From the NCBI RefSeq assembly GCF_051401765.1, contig NC_135073.1:7688001-7752000 (forward strand): DNA of 64,000 nucleotides, written 5' to 3'. The stretch is from Calliopsis andreniformis. Lineage: Eukaryota; Arthropoda; Insecta; Hymenoptera; Andrenidae. This document shows positions 60,247-64,000 of the stretch, one piece after another (within the stretch, counting starts at the first letter, position 1; each line of letters begins with the position of its first letter). Both the position numbers and the translations under genes were made by a program. The notes beneath the pieces were generated by a model. That model searched no databases, was not told where the DNA came from, and was given only the letters and a program-made list of their open reading frames with translations.

Positions 60247-60309
60247 GACTTATTCTACTGACATCGCCAGGTCAAACCTGGCGACTGCATGCAGAAAGTA
60301 GAATAAGTC
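60247..60309. repeat. Compact 63-nt hairpin
   Basis: A perfect 13-bp outer stem (GACTTATTCTACT at 60247-60259; inverse at 60297-60309) encloses a perfect 8-bp inner stem (TCGCCAGG/CCTGGCGA, loop TCAAA). Between the stems the 3' side has a 10-bp palindrome CTGCATGCAG that could form its own arm. Size is like a pre-miRNA, but the large asymmetric internal loop is not typical. No known insect miRNA seed is recognised. Confidence 0.75.
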
Positions 60310-63300
60310 ATTTTATGCATTTCACGCGAATTTTGGACGTTTCTTTGGAATAATTAACAACTCTAAAATGAAGCCCTAAACTCAGTTCCAAAGTTTTACT
60401 TTCAAGTTGAAGATGCACATGTGTAATGTAACGTTAACACTTATTTAAAATAAAATTTTAGGTCCGTGGATCTTGTTATGCGATTAAACTTTTTTCCTTC
60501 ATTACTTTTCATTATGTGTAGCGAAATAAGAGTACAACTCGCCCCAATTCTGTGAAGCACTCCATATGCATGGTACTCGAGGTATTTAATTATCGCAGCA
60601 CCTGTTATAAAAATAAAATTACCATTCCTGATGTAGCAGAACTTGTTCGTTCACACTCACTGCGTACAACTTATAAAATTCATTACTATTTACCGTATCA
60701 TGTATTGGAACTTCAATAGATTAAATTGTGAAAGTTAAGTAATTATACAACATGTCAGTAATATGTAAAATGTTTGATTGTGTATGAGAAATTTTTGCTA
60801 CATTTCATGGAGTAAATCAATGATTTTTTTCAATAATACGAGGTTTGAATTCGAATTAGTAGAAATAACTTTTTTCATTTTACTGATTTCATTTTACTTT
60901 ATTCGTTATATACTTTTACATCAAACAATTAAAAAGAATCATTGCATGTTTTACGTGAAAACAAAATCATGTATGATTTTAGATGTAAATTTATTTTTCC
61001 TTTCAGAATTTATTATACGGTGTATCAATCAAAAAAAGTAACGCAATAATTAATAATATTCAATTTACAACTGTTTGGTAAACCCAATAAGAGTATAATT
61101 CATTTTACGTGTGCATTTTCGTGTTTTGGTTACTGCAGGCATTAGTAATCTTAACTGGCAATGATATATACGATCTTAACCATAAATTACCAGTAATGCG
61201 AGGCAGGAATTAATTCATTTCCCACCATGGCAATTATTAATTATAGTGAATCTGCGCATTGTTTCTTTGCAGCTTTGATTCATACTTTGCAATGGTTGAT
61301 TTGTTTCTGTGATACAGAGTACATCCTTGTGGAAATCAATTACAAAATATTTGTATACTCGTTTTTTAAAATTACACAATATTTCGAATAAGACGTATGT
61401 AATCCTAAAATATATGAATTCATCAGTAATGACATTTAAAGTTGACGAGTTAGTACTCAAATTTTTTATAAACTGAAATTTAAAGAAATTACGAAACCTT
61501 AATTTGTACATTCTCTAGAAAAAAGGAGTTTAATAATCTTTTATGAATCCATATTCATTTACTCCTTTTGTTGTATTATATTACAGTGTGTTGAAACTTT
61601 AAATATACTCCGCAATCTATGAGTAAATTGAGAGATAAAACACATACAGTGCGATAACAAGGCACTTGAAACTTCTGTGCTGAAAATATTTCGGCTTCAC
61701 AGATGAAATTTATTACCCGAAAACCCCATTATACAATTAAAAGTAATTTAGTACAAACACAAAAAGGTAGCAATATAGGGATGCTTTTATTCCATTTCTC
61801 ATGCTTGAGGAATTTCATCCCAAATTAATTAACTGGATCTGTGCTTTTATTACCTTTCGTTACGTCTTATTAGGAAATCTTGAGTATTCCATAAGAAGTG
61901 CTGCTTTGTACTAGTTCTTGAGAGAAGTATTCGTAAATAATAAACCTTCGCTAGACAGTCTTTTTATGAATACGTACTTGAGCATTTGCTTCTACAGCTA
62001 AATAAATATTTCTTTGATATTAGAAAGTTTCACATTTTTTGACAAAGCAGTAGTAAAATATATGCATTTTTTCAATGTATCTCTTGTGAAATATGTGTTA
62101 TCTTCATAATACACCACTATGACAATTATTTGATCTTGTTGTGTAAAGAACATTATAAGAAATACTCAACTAGAATATATTTGGTATAATTATAGTGTCT
62201 ATAAACTGTTTATGTAATCGATACTTCAAAACTACGTAGAACCAAAATTAGTGATTTGAAATGATTAACATGATTTAGAATCAAATTTTGATGTAATTAA
62301 TTTTAAGTTGTTTACGTTTTTCCTAAAATATATGTATTTTATACATACACGCAATGATTTTTTAAATTGGAACAATCTGACAATATTCTTGAAACGACGG
62401 CAGAAAGAAAAATAATAAAGAAATCGTTTTTATGGTTTAACGAACTTTATCTTTCAATTAACCCCGCTCTCGATAAAAGTACGAAGTAACTGTAGAATGC
62501 ATTTATATTTTCTCTTCAAATGGAATCGTTAAATTCTCTTTGTATAAGCCGATTTTTCTTTCCATTCAGTGACTGAATGTAAGTATCAAGCTATGTATAT
62601 CTCAAATATCAGCACTTTTTGCATACTGCAACGGAATCTTTTATCTCAGTAAATGTAATTGTTAATTGCAGTGCACTCGCGCAATTATGCAAATCCATTT
62701 ATTGAACATTCTATGTATTCTTACGGAACCATTAAAATGACAAACAAATAACAGACTACTAAAAAAACGCAAAATTGAAGAACAAAATACTTATTTAATT
62801 CTTTCTAAGAATTCTTTATGCTTTCGTACATTTATACTAATCAGCATTTTTTGCAATTACCTTACACATGTCTCGAATTTTGGAATTTCTTCTTAAATGA
62901 ATTGATATAAGTTTTCATGGCTTATTTTAGAATTGTATGAACCATAAAAGGACTGTGTTAAATTTGTTTTAAGTGCTATTTAATTAGGTTTTTGATGACA
63001 TCGTTCTGAATAATTTTTTTTAAATGGTCTAACAGTGTGCAGGACTCCTGCCAAAAGGGATTACCTGGAACAAAAATTCAAAAAATGCTTGAAACTAAAG
63101 CTTATACCCTAGGCAATGATAAACGAATTTTTTTTAAATTTTCAATAAGTTCGAAAAGTATAAACAAAAAATATACAAATTTTTTGTGCGAGTTCGACAA
63201 ATCAAATAGAAATAGCTGTTATTTTGATAATTTTCACGAAGATGGAAATGTTCAATCGTCAATACCTAGAGAATATACTCTACTTTCAAGGAAGTATTGA

Positions 63301-63649
63301 ATTTTTCTCCCAGATAATCTCGTTTGATAAGAATCGTGTTCACTGTCAGGCTGTCTTAAAGAAAAGCATTTCAAAGCGATATCGTTAGAAACCCAAATAA
63401 ATAACATTTAAGACATAACGAACACTGGTTTGTTATAGTTCATACAATTTTAAAATAAGCCACAAAGACTTATATTAAACAAATGTTTACTTTCTTCTGC
63501 TGTTGTTTTAAAATATAAGTAATTTTTGGACGCCTCAAAGAGTCCTAACACGGTAAGAAAATATCTATTCATCTAAACCAAGACATAAGTCAAGGAAAAT
63601 AAACATTTTAATCTAATTTAAAAAATAACAATGAATCGATTTGAAACTT
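60310..63649. other. Long AT-rich spacer
   Basis: Uniformly AT-rich. Frames at 60778-61041, 61215-61511 and 63037-63300 are I/F/K/N-rich, at least one with a non-ATG start, and not recognisable. A POU octamer ATGCAAAT occurs at 62687-62694. No repeat or promoter signal is clear. Confidence 0.5.
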
Positions 63650-64000
63650 TTTTAAAATCCCAGTTTTGAAAGAACGGGTCCTTCACGCATGGATGAGTAC
63701 TTAAAGAACAATGAAAACAGGATCGTTCAGAAACTAGCTGTGCTGTCGAATCTCGAAAACCAGATTTTCCGCCACGGAAAGTCGAACAGTGGTTCCATTG
63801 AATTTCGAAAGAAGTAAGATCGTTTCACGATGAGATCCGTCAGTTTCATTGAACAGACGCTGACTCTCAGCGTGCCTGGCGAAATCTCCGAACGCACTCG
63901 GACGAAATTGGATCCCAGGCGACGGCAAACAATCTCGAACGACGGGAAAGAGCCTGATCACGTTCCCGTGCGTGGCAAATATATGGACAATTGCATTGTC
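63650..64000. promoter_or_regulatory. GC-rich island at right edge
   Basis: Strong composition change that continues to the window end (CCGAACGCACTCGGACG, CCCAGGCGACGGC). Stem CGCTGA/TCAGCG occurs at about 63863-63877. Frames are open on both strands. It could be a regulatory island or the start of an exon; see the partial frame. Confidence 0.35.
63830..64000 (+). CDS. Partial open frame running off the right edge
   Basis: ATG at 63830 has A at -3 (CACGATGA) and an in-frame TAA five codons upstream. From there 57 codons are open to the last base of the window. The peptide starts MRSVSFIEQTLTLSVPGEIS and continues charged and hydrophilic (R, K, D, E-rich), without low complexity. No domain, signal peptide or membrane segment is seen. 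An overlapping minus frame (63734-63961) is also open but starts at GTG. GC-rich DNA has few stops, so chance remains likely; the sequence beyond the edge decides. Confidence 0.25.
   Translation, partial: MRSVSFIEQTLTLSVPGEISERTRTKLDPRRRQTISNDGKEPDHVPVRGKYMDNCIV

Noticed and set aside
1..64000. tRNA, rRNA, known insect microRNAs, telomeric TTAGG arrays, CRISPR
   Set aside because: Looked for B-box words, familiar mature miRNA sequences, TTAGG runs and regular spacer arrays by eye; none found. A tRNAscan or Rfam search was not possible.

Overview
This is nuclear DNA of a eukaryote, most likely an insect and probably a TE-poor hymenopteran. That identification is an inference from three things: the AT-rich background broken by short GC- and CpG-richer islands, an insect-type TCAGT initiator, and only short fold-back transposon relics. 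No operon, rRNA, tRNA, CRISPR array, long coding exon or recognisable protein domain is visible. The open frames are nearly all under 130 codons, many start at TTG or GTG, and they overlap on both strands, as expected by chance. The window is best read as the 5' end, first intron and/or flank of one or more large genes, carrying many candidate cis-regulatory islands.

Layout. Positions 1-12.1 kb are mostly AT-rich, with three fold-back elements (1288-1394, 2411-2550, and a long inverted repeat at 6293-6926) and two GC-richer islands (about 7.65-8.33 kb and 10.08-10.43 kb). Positions 12.1-13.6 kb form the richest island. It has a G-rich promoter-like stretch, a TCAGT initiator at 12518, an ATG-less leader of about 190 nt and a consensus donor (CG|GTGAGT) at 12710. 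This is the best-supported gene element: a plus-strand, untranslated first exon leading into a long intron. From 13.6 to 64 kb, AT-rich spacers alternate with islands every 2-4 kb, a pattern typical of the introns and flanks of developmental genes.

Repeats. There is a hairpin MITE-like family with one unit at 15.07 kb and two in tandem at 33.1-33.4 kb. A roughly 300-bp dispersed repeat occurs at 47.6 and 51.4 kb. Other items are a fold-back at 25.04-25.27 kb, a near-perfect hairpin at 53.33-53.48 kb, a compact hairpin at 60.25 kb, a degenerate tandem array of about 42 bp at 38.8 kb, and a 39-bp tandem duplication at 37.75 kb. Several sites resemble one short transposon terminus.

Weaker gene candidates. 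These are two minus-strand splice donors in GC islands (50140 and 56233, the second with its own initiator and ATG), a 29-codon ORF with a strong start context at 43547, a 77-codon minus-strand ORF at 22800-23033, and an ATG-initiated frame running off the right edge from 63830. None can be assigned a function. The islands, leader exon and donors are consistent with one large regulated locus, but which gene it is cannot be told from this window.
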